A stretch of 64,000 nucleotides of DNA from Opitutales bacterium (GCA_021772565.1 JAJFLR010000097.1:1-64000), one strand, 5' to 3'. Counted from the stretch's first letter, positions 1 through 9,553 are shown. Notes: generated from the letters alone by a model not told the origin. Numbers and translations are program-made.

Positions 1-149
1 GAATGAAATGTGACATCTTCCATGGTGAATGGATCGGGATGTCATTACATTCCTCTTGATGACAACGTTAAATTATTCTGTGGGCAATTAGAGTAGAAAT
101 CTTACCTGCGGTAATAGCCGATGGCCAATAGCAGATAGCCGTATTTTCA

Positions 150-183
150 ATTCTCCATTCACCATTCCTCATTCACCATTCAC
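150..183. repeat. Short ATTCACC-type tandem repeat in the left intergenic stretch
   Basis: The first 496 bases contain no gene I can support. Inside them is a short run of near-identical heptamer-like units (ATTCTCC, ATTCACC, ATTCCTC, ATTCACC, ATTCAC). Such low-complexity heptamer runs are common between bacterial genes and their function is unknown. The rest of the stretch shows nothing recognisable. Confidence 0.5.
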
Positions 184-496
184 ACGCTGCCGCCCTTGGT
201 CATTAGTAGAATTAATGATTATGAAATTGCGATTGGACTGTCGTTTATCAGCCATGTGGGCTAATGATTTTTCGATTAGAATCTTATCATATCTTAAGGT
301 CGAGAACTTTTTCCGAATCCTGCATCACGTTTTAGCCACATGTATATTGTGCAATATTCAGGCCTACAGTCACGGTTGAATAGTGAATGATGATAACAAG
401 TTATGGCAATCGATATTATCTTGCCTTACGGCCTCAATACTGCTGATAGTGCAGTTATTAACTTCACTAAAAATATCTGCACTTTTGCAGTATAGA

Positions 497-3400
497 TCAG
501 GCAGGTTCAGTCTCAGCTACTGTATTGACTATGACTTTATCCAAAACCTCACTTAGTTGCTTACAATCAAATGGTTTCTGTAATATTTCTTTAAACCCAT
601 ATGCTCTGTAATTGGACATAATTTCATCTTTAGAATATCCGCTGACTACAATTGCATTTATATCAGGATCAATCGTTAACAATTCTTTTATGGTTGCTTT
701 ACCTCCCATACCACCTCGTATGGTAAGATCCAAAATTACGGCTTTATAAGTTATGCCGTTACTTTTTGATTCTTTATATAAATGAATAGCCTCCTCCCCA
801 TTAATTGCCAAATCAACTTTATATCCAAGATCAGTTAATAGTTCAGCTGATAAATCACGAATTGCTTCATCGTCATCCATAATCAACACACTACCAGTTC
901 CCGTTTTTATACTTCCTGCATTAAGCTCTAACGGCATTACTTCATCAACAATTGCCGGTAGATATATGTAAATTAAAGTACCTTTGTTTTCTTCTGAAAT
1001 CACATTAATCTTGCCTTTGTGATTTTTAATAATCGCGTAACAGGTAGTTAGTCCGAGACCTGTGCCGTTTTCTTTTGTAGTATAATAGGGATCGAAAATA
1101 TTTGTGATGTTTTCATTGGAAATTCCTAATCCGTGGTCTTCAATTTCAATCTTAACAACATCACCTAAATCAGAATATTTAGGGTCGAGTTCATTAGCGA
1201 TAGTACCTGAAACGTTATGGCATCGAATGTTTAAAATTCCGCCATCAGGCATTGCCTGTTTGGCATTAATCATCAAATTATTAAATACCTGGCTAATCTG
1301 ACCCGCATCAATATTTGCCTGCCAAAGATTTTCATAGATTTCGAATTCACATACGATATTAGTCCCTGCGAGAACTAAATTTGCACTTTCATGTATAAGT
1401 GTATCTATTTTTGTAGATTCCAAGACGGGGGATCCACCTTTAGCGAATGTGAGTAACTGCATGGTCAGTGCCTGTGCTCGACGACACGCATTTTCTGCAG
1501 CTGAAAGTTTGTTAAATGTATATTCGGATTGTTTCATCTTTATTTTAACCAAAGATATATTACCCAAAATTCCCGTTAGTATATTATTAAAATCATGCGC
1601 TATACCACCCGCTAAAACTCCTATTGATTCTAGTTTACTTGACTTAAATTGCTCTAACTCGAGTAGCTTTCTGGATGTTGTATCATGAAAGGTTAAGACA
1701 ACTCCACTATTTTGGGAATCAGAACTTTTAATTGGCGATGCTATAATATCGACATCTTTTTCAACACCATTACGATCAATAATTATAATCTCATTATCGA
1801 TTTCAAGTTTTTCATCGGTGCTAATTACATTTTGTATAAATTCTGCACAGCTCCATTTTTTTCCTGATTTTTTAAGCCAAATTGCTACATCAACAAATTT
1901 ATTAATTGCCTCTTTAGCACGCCAACCTGTTAACACTTCTGCTGCGTTATTGAATAATAAAATTTTACCTTTATCGTCAGTTGTAATGACACCGTCTCCA
2001 ACAGACATAATCGTAGTTGCCAGACGTTGTTTTTCTGTTGCCAGAGCTTTCATCACATTTTTTCTTTCGATTTCTGCTGCTGTTCGGATGGCAAATATTC
2101 TCACTAACGATTCTGCCAGTTTTAGATTGGATAACGGTTTAGTATCCATAATAACAATCAATCCGAGTGGATTTCCATTGGTATCGGTGAGCAGTGATCC
2201 GACAAAGGATTTGATACTTTTAAGCTTTAGTAATTGATAGTTGGGAAATGCATTTTGAACGTTATTTGAAAAAGAAACAGATTGCCGATTCATAATACTT
2301 TCATATGGAGTTCCCGCCAAATCGTGATCGAACTCATCGAGTATTTCTCCACTTTCATAAAATGCTATAAACCTGACTTTATTATATTCCCCCTCTATAA
2401 CTTCTGCAATAATTGCGTATGCAACGTCCAGTGTTTCAGCAAGATGATTAACAAGAGATTTAAAAAATGCTTTCCCTGTTGCCGCAGATACTCCTCCTGC
2501 AACATTTCGTATCGCAGCTTCGGCTTGTTCTCGATCCTTAACTTCAATCTGCAATAACTGGTTTGATTCTGATAATTCTGCAGTTCTTACATTTACTTTT
2601 TCTTCAAGATTTTCTGCATACTCATTCAATGTCTTTTTCTGTTTTCGAATAGAGGAAACCATCGAGTTAAAGTTTTTTCCCAACAATTTTAATTCAGGAG
2701 CCCCGCTTTCTTTCATTCGCACTGACAAATTTCCAGCGCCTACTTCTAAAGTTTTTTCGGCCAGTTCTTTGATTGGTCTGGACAAATATCCAGCGATGCA
2801 AAATGCAAATATTCCACCTACAAATAAACAGGAAAGACTGAAAAATATCATGACGCGTAAAGCATCTTTAAGGGGTGCTGTGACTTCTTGAGGATTAAGG
2901 TGAACAACCAATTCAATATTTGGTGTCAAAGAAACAATGGATTTTTTAGAATTTGTACCTATTATTTTGTGACTGCTCAAAAGGGTTCGGTTATCAATTC
3001 GCAGCTCAATTGTCGAATGAACTGCTAAACTATACGCTTCGAGAATAGTTAATGAAATTTCGCGGGCACCGATGATATATCCTTTAAAAGCATTCTGCGA
3101 TCTAAGTGGTACAATAACGAATTCATATAATTTATCTTTAACAATGTATAATTTAGTGTGAGATATCGGAACCTGAGAAACAATGGTTATTAACTCTGAT
3201 TGAAGTTGTTTACTTTCGATACCATGCCAGGCTAAAATTTCCCCATTTATAGAAAGAAAAGCAAAAGCGTCGCAATCTAGTTCACTGGTAATTTCTGCTG
3301 CGGCAAACTGTAATGTCTCATTATCTTTTACCTCAGCCAAGGCTTGAAAACGAGGTTCAAATACCAGTCTCTCAAAGCCAATTTTACGCTGATCAGCAGC

Positions 3401-3568
3401 ATTCCAATGGATACTTTTTAAAATCTCTTTGCTTTGCGTTAATCGTTCGTTTATTTCGATTTCAGATCTATCATTAATCCAATTTGATGTTAGAAATAGC
3501 AATGTTCCCATCCCTATAGTCAAGAGACCATAGGTTAATATTAATATTCTATATTTTAAAGGAATCAT
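497..3568 (-). CDS. Hybrid sensor histidine kinase with HAMP, GAF, PAS and receiver domains
   Basis: This is an inner-membrane two-component kinase of 1023 residues. Membrane segments lie at about residues 8-28 and 238-262 and enclose a periplasmic sensor region. After them come a HAMP linker (about 262-315), a coiled coil, a GAF-like domain (about 355-500), a PAS domain (about 515-635), a dimerisation domain with the phospho-accepting His in LAGGIAHDFNN (near 660), an ATPase domain with GLGLTT, and a C-terminal receiver whose Asp is in VILDLT (near 945). Phosphate would pass from His to the attached receiver and then, by inference, to a separate phosphotransfer protein or regulator, since no DNA-binding domain is present. 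It is the last gene of the cupredoxin/porin operon, only 14 bases after the cupredoxin gene, so it may sense a redox, copper or envelope cue tied to those proteins. The signal is not visible from sequence. Confidence 0.92.
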   Translation of the reverse strand: MIPLKYRILILTYGLLTIGMGTLLFLTSNWINDRSEIEINERLTQSKEILKSIHWNAADQRKIGFERLVFEPRFQALAEVKDNETLQFAAAEITSELDCDAFAFLSINGEILAWHGIESKQLQSELITIVSQVPISHTKLYIVKDKLYEFVIVPLRSQNAFKGYIIGAREISLTILEAYSLAVHSTIELRIDNRTLLSSHKIIGTNSKKSIVSLTPNIELVVHLNPQEVTAPLKDALRVMIFFSLSCLFVGGIFAFCIAGYLSRPIKELAEKTLEVGAGNLSVRMKESGAPELKLLGKNFNSMVSSIRKQKKTLNEYAENLEEKVNVRTAELSESNQLLQIEVKDREQAEAAIRNVAGGVSAATGKAFFKSLVNHLAETLDVAYAIIAEVIEGEYNKVRFIAFYESGEILDEFDHDLAGTPYESIMNRQSVSFSNNVQNAFPNYQLLKLKSIKSFVGSLLTDTNGNPLGLIVIMDTKPLSNLKLAESLVRIFAIRTAAEIERKNVMKALATEKQRLATTIMSVGDGVITTDDKGKILLFNNAAEVLTGWRAKEAINKFVDVAIWLKKSGKKWSCAEFIQNVISTDEKLEIDNEIIIIDRNGVEKDVDIIASPIKSSDSQNSGVVLTFHDTTSRKLLELEQFKSSKLESIGVLAGGIAHDFNNILTGILGNISLVKIKMKQSEYTFNKLSAAENACRRAQALTMQLLTFAKGGSPVLESTKIDTLIHESANLVLAGTNIVCEFEIYENLWQANIDAGQISQVFNNLMINAKQAMPDGGILNIRCHNVSGTIANELDPKYSDLGDVVKIEIEDHGLGISNENITNIFDPYYTTKENGTGLGLTTCYAIIKNHKGKINVISEENKGTLIYIYLPAIVDEVMPLELNAGSIKTGTGSVLIMDDDEAIRDLSAELLTDLGYKVDLAINGEEAIHLYKESKSNGITYKAVILDLTIRGGMGGKATIKELLTIDPDINAIVVSGYSKDEIMSNYRAYGFKEILQKPFDCKQLSEVLDKVIVNTVAETEPA

Positions 3569-3582
3569 GGATTCGAAAATAA

Positions 3583-4254
3583 TTATTTTTTACTCATGTT
3601 TGACTCTTCGAAAACAAGAGAAACAACAGTTTCGTTATCTGCACTTATTTTTATTGTTTTAGTAATTTCAGGCAGCATCGTATTCCAGGTTTTCAATTCA
3701 TAATCACCAGCCGGAATAAAATTAATTTCGAAATTACCGTCCTTATCAGCAATAATATATAGTGGTGTTGGCGTGACAAATAAAACACCGTTCATTGATT
3801 TATGGATTGAACAATAAAAACGAACGATACCGGGGTGATTAAACGTTACGGATTTGGATGTTCCATGCGGATAAATACCAAGATCGAAATCATTGGGTTT
3901 TGAGTATGAAAAAACATTATGACTGATTTTATCTTGATTTGGGAATTCAACAGTATCACCAACACTAATAACTGAAAAATCGGGAATGAATTTAGCCAAC
4001 TTCTGATTGATATGATAAATTTTAATTTTTACTCTATTTGTCGAAAATAAATGCGTTGAATTTTTATCAATTGTATCAAGATAAATAACTATTGGGGCCA
4101 CATTATTTATTTTCACGCCTTTAACATTACTCTTAACAGTTCCCACTATGGATCCTGTTTTTTTATTACCTGCATGAAGCGTAGACAAACTGAAAACAGT
4201 ACCTAACAGGATCATCAATAAATCGAAGTAAAGTCTAATAAACGGTCGCTTCAT
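3583..4254 (-). CDS. Secreted type-1 copper cupredoxin (plastocyanin/MauL-like)
   Basis: This is a 223-residue periplasmic electron-carrier-like protein. A signal peptide ends near residue 28 (STLHAG). The cupredoxin core follows, with a complete type-1 copper ligand set: His112 (KISHNVFS), Cys148 and His151 (FYCSIH) and Met154 (KSMNG). The last 50 residues (IADKDGNFEINFIPAGDYEL) look like a carboxypeptidase-regulatory beta sandwich. This layout matches methylamine-utilisation-type cupredoxins, but no methylamine dehydrogenase genes are nearby. It lies between the porin gene (22 bases upstream) and the sensor kinase. A role in periplasmic electron transfer or copper handling is inferred; the partner is unknown. 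Confidence 0.85.
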   Translation of the reverse strand: MKRPFIRLYFDLLMILLGTVFSLSTLHAGNKKTGSIVGTVKSNVKGVKINNVAPIVIYLDTIDKNSTHLFSTNRVKIKIYHINQKLAKFIPDFSVISVGDTVEFPNQDKISHNVFSYSKPNDFDLGIYPHGTSKSVTFNHPGIVRFYCSIHKSMNGVLFVTPTPLYIIADKDGNFEINFIPAGDYELKTWNTMLPEITKTIKISADNETVVSLVFEESNMSKK

Positions 4255-4276
4255 AACTACTATATTAGTTAGTTTA

Positions 4277-5713
4277 TCAGAATTTTGTGGTTAAGCCAAT
4301 CCCCAGCTGATTTTTCTTACCGGCTTTATCTTTAATATCCTGAGTTACGCCATTAATAACATTGAAATCATACCAGGAATATTCGATCTTCAGATTTATA
4401 TATTCCCTGAATCGTGCACCCAATCCCAGACTAAATAAATTAACGCTTTCGGTATTATAGCCAAGCTCTTTTCCATTGTTCATAGCTTCTAGCGCATATC
4501 CCTTGTTGGAATCAAAAGTTCCAATTGCACTGTATCGAGCGGCTAAATAATATTTATTAAGTTGTTTAGATAATGCGCCTAATTCCAAAACCCCTTCTGC
4601 TATCCAATACTGTAAATCACGATCGTAAAATGATGAACTTTTGGATTCTATAGTCGACTGACCGTAAGCTAACCAAATATGTCCAAGATCGATGGGACGA
4701 TATATTACATCTAACTCCCATGCTGTCACTGATATTTTTTCACTTGGGTCATCAGGAACAGGAACTCCATTTTGAAAATTGACTACATTTGTTGTTGATC
4801 CAAATTGATACAAGTGACTGCCGCCAAATTCAAAAGCTGAGATCCCGGGGACACCCTTAGCGCCTAATGTTCCTGAACTAAGACCACTCAAGGAAGTATA
4901 AAGCTGGTTCGTTGGTTTATATGAAATTTTTCCGACAATCTGAAGAGACTCATTACTGTTGCTATTGAACCCATTATCCCCATCTGTAATAGCAAATATG
5001 TAATCCAGTTTATAATCAGCAAGTGAGCCAAAAAGTTCAATACCCTCATCCCAGTTATACGGTGCAGGTGCTGAATAACTAATGAGTGGATTTTCCCAAC
5101 GTTGTTCGTGAAAACGCAAGTATTCCTCGCCAAATGGAATTGGAAAACGTCCTACTTTTAGATTGAGTGATTCATTTTCAAATAATCTATCAAGGCGTAA
5201 ATACATCTGACCGACATTATTTTTAAACGCTGTCTCTCTGACAATATCCCATTCAAAAAAGAAACTTGAATCGTTATTAATGTTAAAGTCGAAAAATAAA
5301 CGGGCGTTTTCAACAGCAAGTCGTGAATCCGGCGAAAGTGCATTGTCATCACCCGCGTAGTATGCGAAATCAGCATTGCCTGATAATCGTAAGTTTTGTA
5401 ACCAACCAGGTAATTTTTCAGCAGACCCGAGTTGTTCAGACTCAAGTTTTGATAAACGCTGTTTTATATCTTCATTTTGAACTAGCTGATCCTTTTCTAT
5501 ATCAACCTGCGCCGCTTTTACTAAAACTTGTTTTTGAGTCGTTTTATAGTTTTTCAACTCCTCACGCAATTTAGCATTTTCACGCTCAACCAATCTAACC
5601 TTTTTTTCCAGTGCTTCTATCCGCTGTAAAACTTCATCAAGATTCGCATAACCAGAGTGACAAATTAATGACACTAAATATACAATTATCCATTTTTTAT
5701 TTATAATATTCAT
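4277..5713 (-). CDS. Outer-membrane porin with N-terminal coiled coil (phosphate-porin-like)
   Basis: This 478-residue protein has a signal peptide (ending near SGYA, residue 23), then a charged heptad-rich coiled coil (about 24-75), then a long beta-rich region of alternating aromatic and polar strands. It ends in a C-terminal Phe (GIGLTTKF), the usual signal for BAM-dependent barrel insertion. The sequence style (LRLSGNADFAYY, LKVGRFPIPFGEEYLRF) matches the porin O/P family. Its start overlaps the stop of the upstream lipoprotein gene by 4 bases, so the two are probably translationally coupled. The solute is unknown; the context suggests a substrate or ion linked to the cupredoxins. Confidence 0.85.
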   Translation of the reverse strand: MNIINKKWIIVYLVSLICHSGYANLDEVLQRIEALEKKVRLVERENAKLREELKNYKTTQKQVLVKAAQVDIEKDQLVQNEDIKQRLSKLESEQLGSAEKLPGWLQNLRLSGNADFAYYAGDDNALSPDSRLAVENARLFFDFNINNDSSFFFEWDIVRETAFKNNVGQMYLRLDRLFENESLNLKVGRFPIPFGEEYLRFHEQRWENPLISYSAPAPYNWDEGIELFGSLADYKLDYIFAITDGDNGFNSNSNESLQIVGKISYKPTNQLYTSLSGLSSGTLGAKGVPGISAFEFGGSHLYQFGSTTNVVNFQNGVPVPDDPSEKISVTAWELDVIYRPIDLGHIWLAYGQSTIESKSSSFYDRDLQYWIAEGVLELGALSKQLNKYYLAARYSAIGTFDSNKGYALEAMNNGKELGYNTESVNLFSLGLGARFREYINLKIEYSWYDFNVINGVTQDIKDKAGKKNQLGIGLTTKF

Positions 5714-6450
5714 TTGATTAGAGCATTTGAATTCTCCATTCTCAAACTATCAACCCCAATTACAATATCATTACGCAGCTTCGAATTTTTTTTAATTTCA
5801 ATAAAACTGGACACTGGAGGGAAACGTGGATGCCAGGCATTAAGTCTATGTTGTCCCGGAGTAATATTCTTAAGCTCCCAACGTCCAACATCAGAAGAAA
5901 TAGCATATTGCCCGGGAGATACGAAAATCAGTGCTTCTTTATCAATACTATCAATAACATGAAATCTTAATTCACCAGACCTCTTTGGGTTAATTTCTGC
6001 TTTGCTGCCTGAATCCAAATACTTGAGAAACCCAATTTGAGGACAAGAAAAAGTATGACCTACTTTGTCTGCATTCTCTATGATTATTTTTCCGCCAATT
6101 CCGACAACACCATACTTAGAGTCAAATCGAGAACCAAAACGTGTCTCCCTAAAAATTACACTTACAGCATCATTTTCAGGAGGTGAAACATGTTCAAGAT
6201 ATATCACAACAAATCCAGGTTTACTATAATCAACAAACTCAACATCTTTTAAACGCCTATCTTCATATCCACTGCCACTTGCCTGATTTAGAGTAACACC
6301 TTCTCTAGCTTTTAGGGTTACGTATCCCCAAACAGAACCCATATCACCAATTGGAGCAGAAGTTGTGGCACATCCAGAAAAACTTATCGATAGAAAAACC
6401 AGCCCTATTTGGGCAATAAATTTTGGGCAACTAGATAGTTTTAATGTCAT
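5710..6450 (-). CDS. Lipoprotein with degenerate cupredoxin fold
   Basis: This is a 246-residue lipoprotein with a lipobox ending at Cys27 (SFSGCATT). The layout parallels the cupredoxin two genes downstream: a plastocyanin-like core and then a carboxypeptidase-regulatory tail (WELKNITPGQHRLNAWHPRFPP). The first copper ligand, His132 (VGHTFSCP), is kept, but the Cys-x2-His-x2-Met loop is missing: the equivalent stretch reads LRFHVIDSIDKEALIF. It is therefore unlikely to bind type-1 copper in the normal way and may be a structural or docking paralogue. It is the first gene of the four-gene operon and overlaps the porin gene by 4 bases. Confidence 0.75.
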   Translation of the reverse strand: MTLKLSSCPKFIAQIGLVFLSISFSGCATTSAPIGDMGSVWGYVTLKAREGVTLNQASGSGYEDRRLKDVEFVDYSKPGFVVIYLEHVSPPENDAVSVIFRETRFGSRFDSKYGVVGIGGKIIIENADKVGHTFSCPQIGFLKYLDSGSKAEINPKRSGELRFHVIDSIDKEALIFVSPGQYAISSDVGRWELKNITPGQHRLNAWHPRFPPVSSFIEIKKNSKLRNDIVIGVDSLRMENSNALIK

Positions 6451-6702
6451 TAATAGGTATAATCATGAAAATATTTTAGTATGTTATTGGATAATTAGAT
6501 GGATTATGCACTATAATTTATACCAATAATTCAATAGTCTACCCTATAATCGCAACACTTTTTTAAAAATTAAGTGTTAATTCATCATTTAATTTTTGCA
6601 ATAATGAACTATTAGCATTTATAGCAATCTCTATAAAATCCTGGAAATCAGACGTCTATTGCAATTCGAACATTTCAGTCATCGAAATTTCAAACCTACA
6701 AA

Positions 6703-6718
6703 GGGACAATATTGTCCC
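6703..6718. promoter_or_regulatory. Perfect 16-bp palindrome upstream of the cupredoxin/porin operon
   Basis: GGGACAATATTGTCCC is an exact inverted repeat with no loop, about 250 bases upstream of the first operon gene. The surrounding 380-base gap (6451-6830) holds no gene that I see. Exact palindromes of this size are typical operators for dimeric regulators, so it may control the operon. No matching regulator is encoded nearby and no promoter elements are obvious, so this is inference. Confidence 0.4.
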
Positions 6719-6830
6719 TCGTAACTGAGGAAGATAGTTATTAAAAACAAGTTTTATTTCCAAATAATCAATAGAAACTATAAGCGCAGTAATACGATGT
6801 GGTGATCAGTGGAATTCTGCAAAAAGAACA

Positions 6831-7310
6831 TCAATTATGTGATTTCATTTTATGCGGTCTATGGCTGATTTTGCAAATTTTTTTCAACTGATCATTATTT
6901 AAAATTAATTTTACCTCAGCTAATTTCACTACCAGATATTTTGCTTTAGATTTTTTAATATCATACTTGCTATCAATTAATTTATTAACCGCTTCTATAT
7001 TTATTTTGTCCTCATGCAAAAAACTCTTGATATCAATTTTTAATATATCGATCTCAGATTGTTTTTTTATTAACTCTTTTTTAGTATCAGTTTTTATAGA
7101 TTTGAGTTTACTGACCTGATCATTAGAAAGATTGAGTTCTTCCTTATTTTTTAATGCTCCACGGAGTATATGCATAATTTTCATCTCCAATTTTCCCTTA
7201 CCCCCGTGCATCATTTTTCTGCCATGACCATCAGGTTGGTACTGGTACATCGCAAAGGTAGATGTGGTTATTATCATTAGGCTGATGAATACAGTTATAA
7301 TCTTTTTCAT
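6831..7310 (-). CDS. Periplasmic CpxP/Spy-like helical protein
   Basis: This 159-residue protein has a signal peptide (cut near residue 20, TSTFAM), a His/Met/Lys-rich N-terminus (GHGRKMMHGG) and then long charged helices. Two LTxxQ-like motifs, LNLSNDQ and LILNNDQ, sit near the two ends of the helical part, as in CpxP/Spy and the zinc-sensing ZraP relatives. Those proteins act as periplasmic chaperones or metal-responsive modulators of envelope stress signalling. The His/Met-rich stretch could bind copper or another metal, which would fit the neighbouring cupredoxin operon, but this is inference. It lies 48 bases after a lipoprotein gene on the same strand. Confidence 0.65.
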   Translation of the reverse strand: MKKIITVFISLMIITTSTFAMYQYQPDGHGRKMMHGGKGKLEMKIMHILRGALKNKEELNLSNDQVSKLKSIKTDTKKELIKKQSEIDILKIDIKSFLHEDKINIEAVNKLIDSKYDIKKSKAKYLVVKLAEVKLILNNDQLKKICKISHRPHKMKSHN

Positions 7311-7358
7311 ATATAGTTTTATTTAATTATTTACATTAAAATACAATAAGAATTTTCA

Positions 7359-7781
7359 CTATCTGTATACGTCAACCCAATTTAGTTCCAGCTTATTACC
7401 TTTTTTATTAATGTATTTTCTGGGAAGAACTATTTCGATAAATTCATTTTGCTTCTTGTGACAATTCTCCATTGAAATTTCATTGTTATCAACATAAGCT
7501 GTAAATCCTTCGAGATATTGAAATGGACGATCGACTGAATACTGAAATCGAACGACAATATCTCTTGATTTATAGTTATGGGGCAGCCAAACAGTTGCAC
7601 TTCCAATACCGCCCGGACTCGTTATCAAAATTATTATCCCATCAATTTCCGGTAAAATTGATAAATTATCATTCACATTTTTTAACCTGGTATGAAAATT
7701 TAGCTCTTTTTGTATCGAACTAGTACAACCAGTTAAAATTGAGAGTATAACTAAAAATATGATAATTATTTTTGAGACCAC
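7359..7781 (-). CDS. Small lipoprotein of unknown function
   Basis: This 140-residue protein has a hydrophobic N-terminus and a lipobox with Cys19 (LSILTGCTSS). The mature part is short and beta-rich (VWLPHNYKSRDIVVRFQYSV, FTAYVDNNEI), suggesting one beta-sandwich domain. I recognise no family. It is upstream of the CpxP/Spy-like gene on the same strand and divergent from the repeat-protein gene that starts at 7834, with a 52-base shared upstream region. Confidence 0.65.
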   Translation of the reverse strand: MVSKIIIIFLVILSILTGCTSSIQKELNFHTRLKNVNDNLSILPEIDGIIILITSPGGIGSATVWLPHNYKSRDIVVRFQYSVDRPFQYLEGFTAYVDNNEISMENCHKKQNEFIEIVLPRKYINKKGNKLELNWVDVYR

Positions 7782-7833
7782 AGTAATAATAATTTCATTG
7801 TGTTAAATTTTGTCTATCCCTTAATTTATCGAG

Positions 7834-9114
7834 ATGGACAATGAAGGTGATTTATCAATTAAATCTATAAAATTTCATTGGGTTATTATTATAATTATAA
7901 TTTGGGGCATAACATTGTTGGGTGCTTTTAAGATCGGTAAAAATTCATCCTCTGGTGATACAATAAATCTCCAAAAAAAAATCGATTCGACCACTGCAAG
8001 TTCGACTAATAATATAGTTGAAGTTGAGCGAGAAATATTAATCAGTGCATTAACCCCAAAAGATCAAAATGAGCGTACTACACAAATCGAAAAATCTAAT
8101 TTTGATTCAAGAATAAAACAGGCTATCGGCAAAACATTATCAGAAGGTCATACCCGTGATATTCCCCATGACTTATCTTTATTATTTTCAGCAATTTCGC
8201 TTAAAAATATTAGACAGGCAATAGACTATGTAAACTCAATACCGATTGGGCCTCAACGTGAGTCTATTATAAAAGCTTTATTGGATAGATGGGGTGAGCA
8301 GGATGGCCTATCAGCATTATCCTATGCCCTCGAATCTACTTCATACTGGGAACGTGAGGTTAATATAAAAGCAGCAATTTCAGGTTGGGCTCGATCAGAA
8401 CCAGAAGAAGCTTACAAGTGGGCAAAATCAAATCCAACTAATAGTTTATTTAATAATTCCAGATTAAATTCTGTATTAAAAGAAATTGCTCAAAAAAATC
8501 CTGAAGATGCATTTAAACTAGCTTCAGAAGTTAGCGATGAATCACATAAATCTGAAGCTCTTAAAACTGTTGTTGATGAACTCGTCACGAGAGGTTTATT
8601 GGGCGAAGCCATTAATTGGTCACTAGCATTAGCTGATGGAATGCCTCGAACCTTATCACTCGCTTATGCAGTACAAAAATGGGCTCGATATGAACCTGAA
8701 GCAGCCGGCAATTGGGTCTCTGAAAATTTTGACGATCCGGCAACTGGTGAATTGTCTGATACCGTCGCGCGTATGTGGTCTGCATCAGATCCCAACAATG
8801 CCATGTCATGGGCAGTTAATCTACCCGAAGGAAACATTCGCAAAGAAAGCTTACATACAATTGTTGAACGATGGATTAAAGACTCCGGTTATTTACCGGC
8901 TGCTGAATATTTAAATCAATTTGAACCTCATGCAGATTTTGATACGACAACTAGAGAAATTGTAGTTCGCGCCATGAATGACGATCCGGAATCTGCGATG
9001 AGTTGGGTAGACTCTATTGTCGATGAAAACCTACAGAAAGTTCTGCGAAATATGGTTGAAGAACGTATAGTCGATAAAGAGAACGACAATGATACACAAA
9101 AATTGTTAAATTAA
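7834..9114 (+). CDS. Membrane-anchored protein with helical Trp/Ala repeats
   Basis: This 426-residue protein has one membrane segment near residues 13-31 and a long extracytoplasmic part. That part is built of about 30-residue helical repeats centred on a short A-x-x-W-A motif, for example EEAYKWAKSNP, EAAGNWVSE, NNAMSWAVNLP and ESAMSWVDSI. The pattern resembles TPR/HEAT-like solenoids and is frequent in Verrucomicrobiota proteins of unknown function. A scaffold or protein-binding role is a reasonable guess. It is monocistronic as far as I can see. Confidence 0.7.
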   Translation: MDNEGDLSIKSIKFHWVIIIIIIWGITLLGAFKIGKNSSSGDTINLQKKIDSTTASSTNNIVEVEREILISALTPKDQNERTTQIEKSNFDSRIKQAIGKTLSEGHTRDIPHDLSLLFSAISLKNIRQAIDYVNSIPIGPQRESIIKALLDRWGEQDGLSALSYALESTSYWEREVNIKAAISGWARSEPEEAYKWAKSNPTNSLFNNSRLNSVLKEIAQKNPEDAFKLASEVSDESHKSEALKTVVDELVTRGLLGEAINWSLALADGMPRTLSLAYAVQKWARYEPEAAGNWVSENFDDPATGELSDTVARMWSASDPNNAMSWAVNLPEGNIRKESLHTIVERWIKDSGYLPAAEYLNQFEPHADFDTTTREIVVRAMNDDPESAMSWVDSIVDENLQKVLRNMVEERIVDKENDNDTQKLLN

Positions 9115-9177
9115 ATTAGCAAATACTTTTGATAAATAACAACTTAGTAACAATTCTCGCTGTGAGGAGATTATTGC

Positions 9178-9480
9178 AAAAAGGTGCATTTTCAGTTAGA
9201 GAATCACAAATTAATAACCTAATCAGATATCGAGAGAATCAACACGCTAATCGTAAAGTTGGTACTATTTCGCCCTTTCAGGGCTTGTAAACTTATAATC
9301 TTTTTATCCCAGGACTAGAAACCCTGGGCTGGATTAGAACTGCCTTTCAGGCATACAAAATACCTAATTGATTAGTAACCCAATAAACCCAAATCCTCAC
9401 CCATTCACCAAATGATCCTCATTGGTTGAAAAATTTGCCAACTACAGCACCTGGCATAAATAATTTCCTAAATAAATGAA
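9178..9480. repeat. Interspersed intergenic repeat, copy A
   Basis: The non-coding stretch 9115-9652 holds this repeat. It contains CGCCCTTTCAGGGCTTG, a run ending in ACCCTGGGCTGGATTAGA, and GCCTTTCAGGCATACAAAATACCT. Near-identical blocks in the same order occur at 22826-23330, and a more diverged version at about 60700-60900. The end block AGCACCTGGCATAAAT also recurs in the other two places. The unit contains short hairpins (CCCTTTCAGGG, GCCTTTCAGGC). The repeat looks like a non-autonomous mobile or palindromic element; no transposase is associated with it. Confidence 0.65.
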
Positions 9481-9533
9481 ACGTCTTGCATCCAACTTGC
9501 TCGGCAAAATTTTAAATCGCTTGGGGTTGTATT

Positions 9534-9553
9534 CCCCGCCGCTTGCGGCGGGG
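9534..9553. terminator. Strong GC hairpin, possible terminator
   Basis: CCCCGCCGCTTGCGGCGGGG folds into a perfect 9-bp GC stem with a 2-base loop, set in AT-rich DNA. It is followed on the plus strand by ATCTTTATTT, a weak T tract. It lies downstream of both the plus-strand repeat-protein gene and the minus-strand MORN-like gene, where a terminator is expected. It may instead be part of a dispersed repeat. Confidence 0.45.

Noticed and set aside
5323-5574. Plus-strand frame opposite the porin gene
   Set aside because: Antisense shadow of a well-supported porin coding region.
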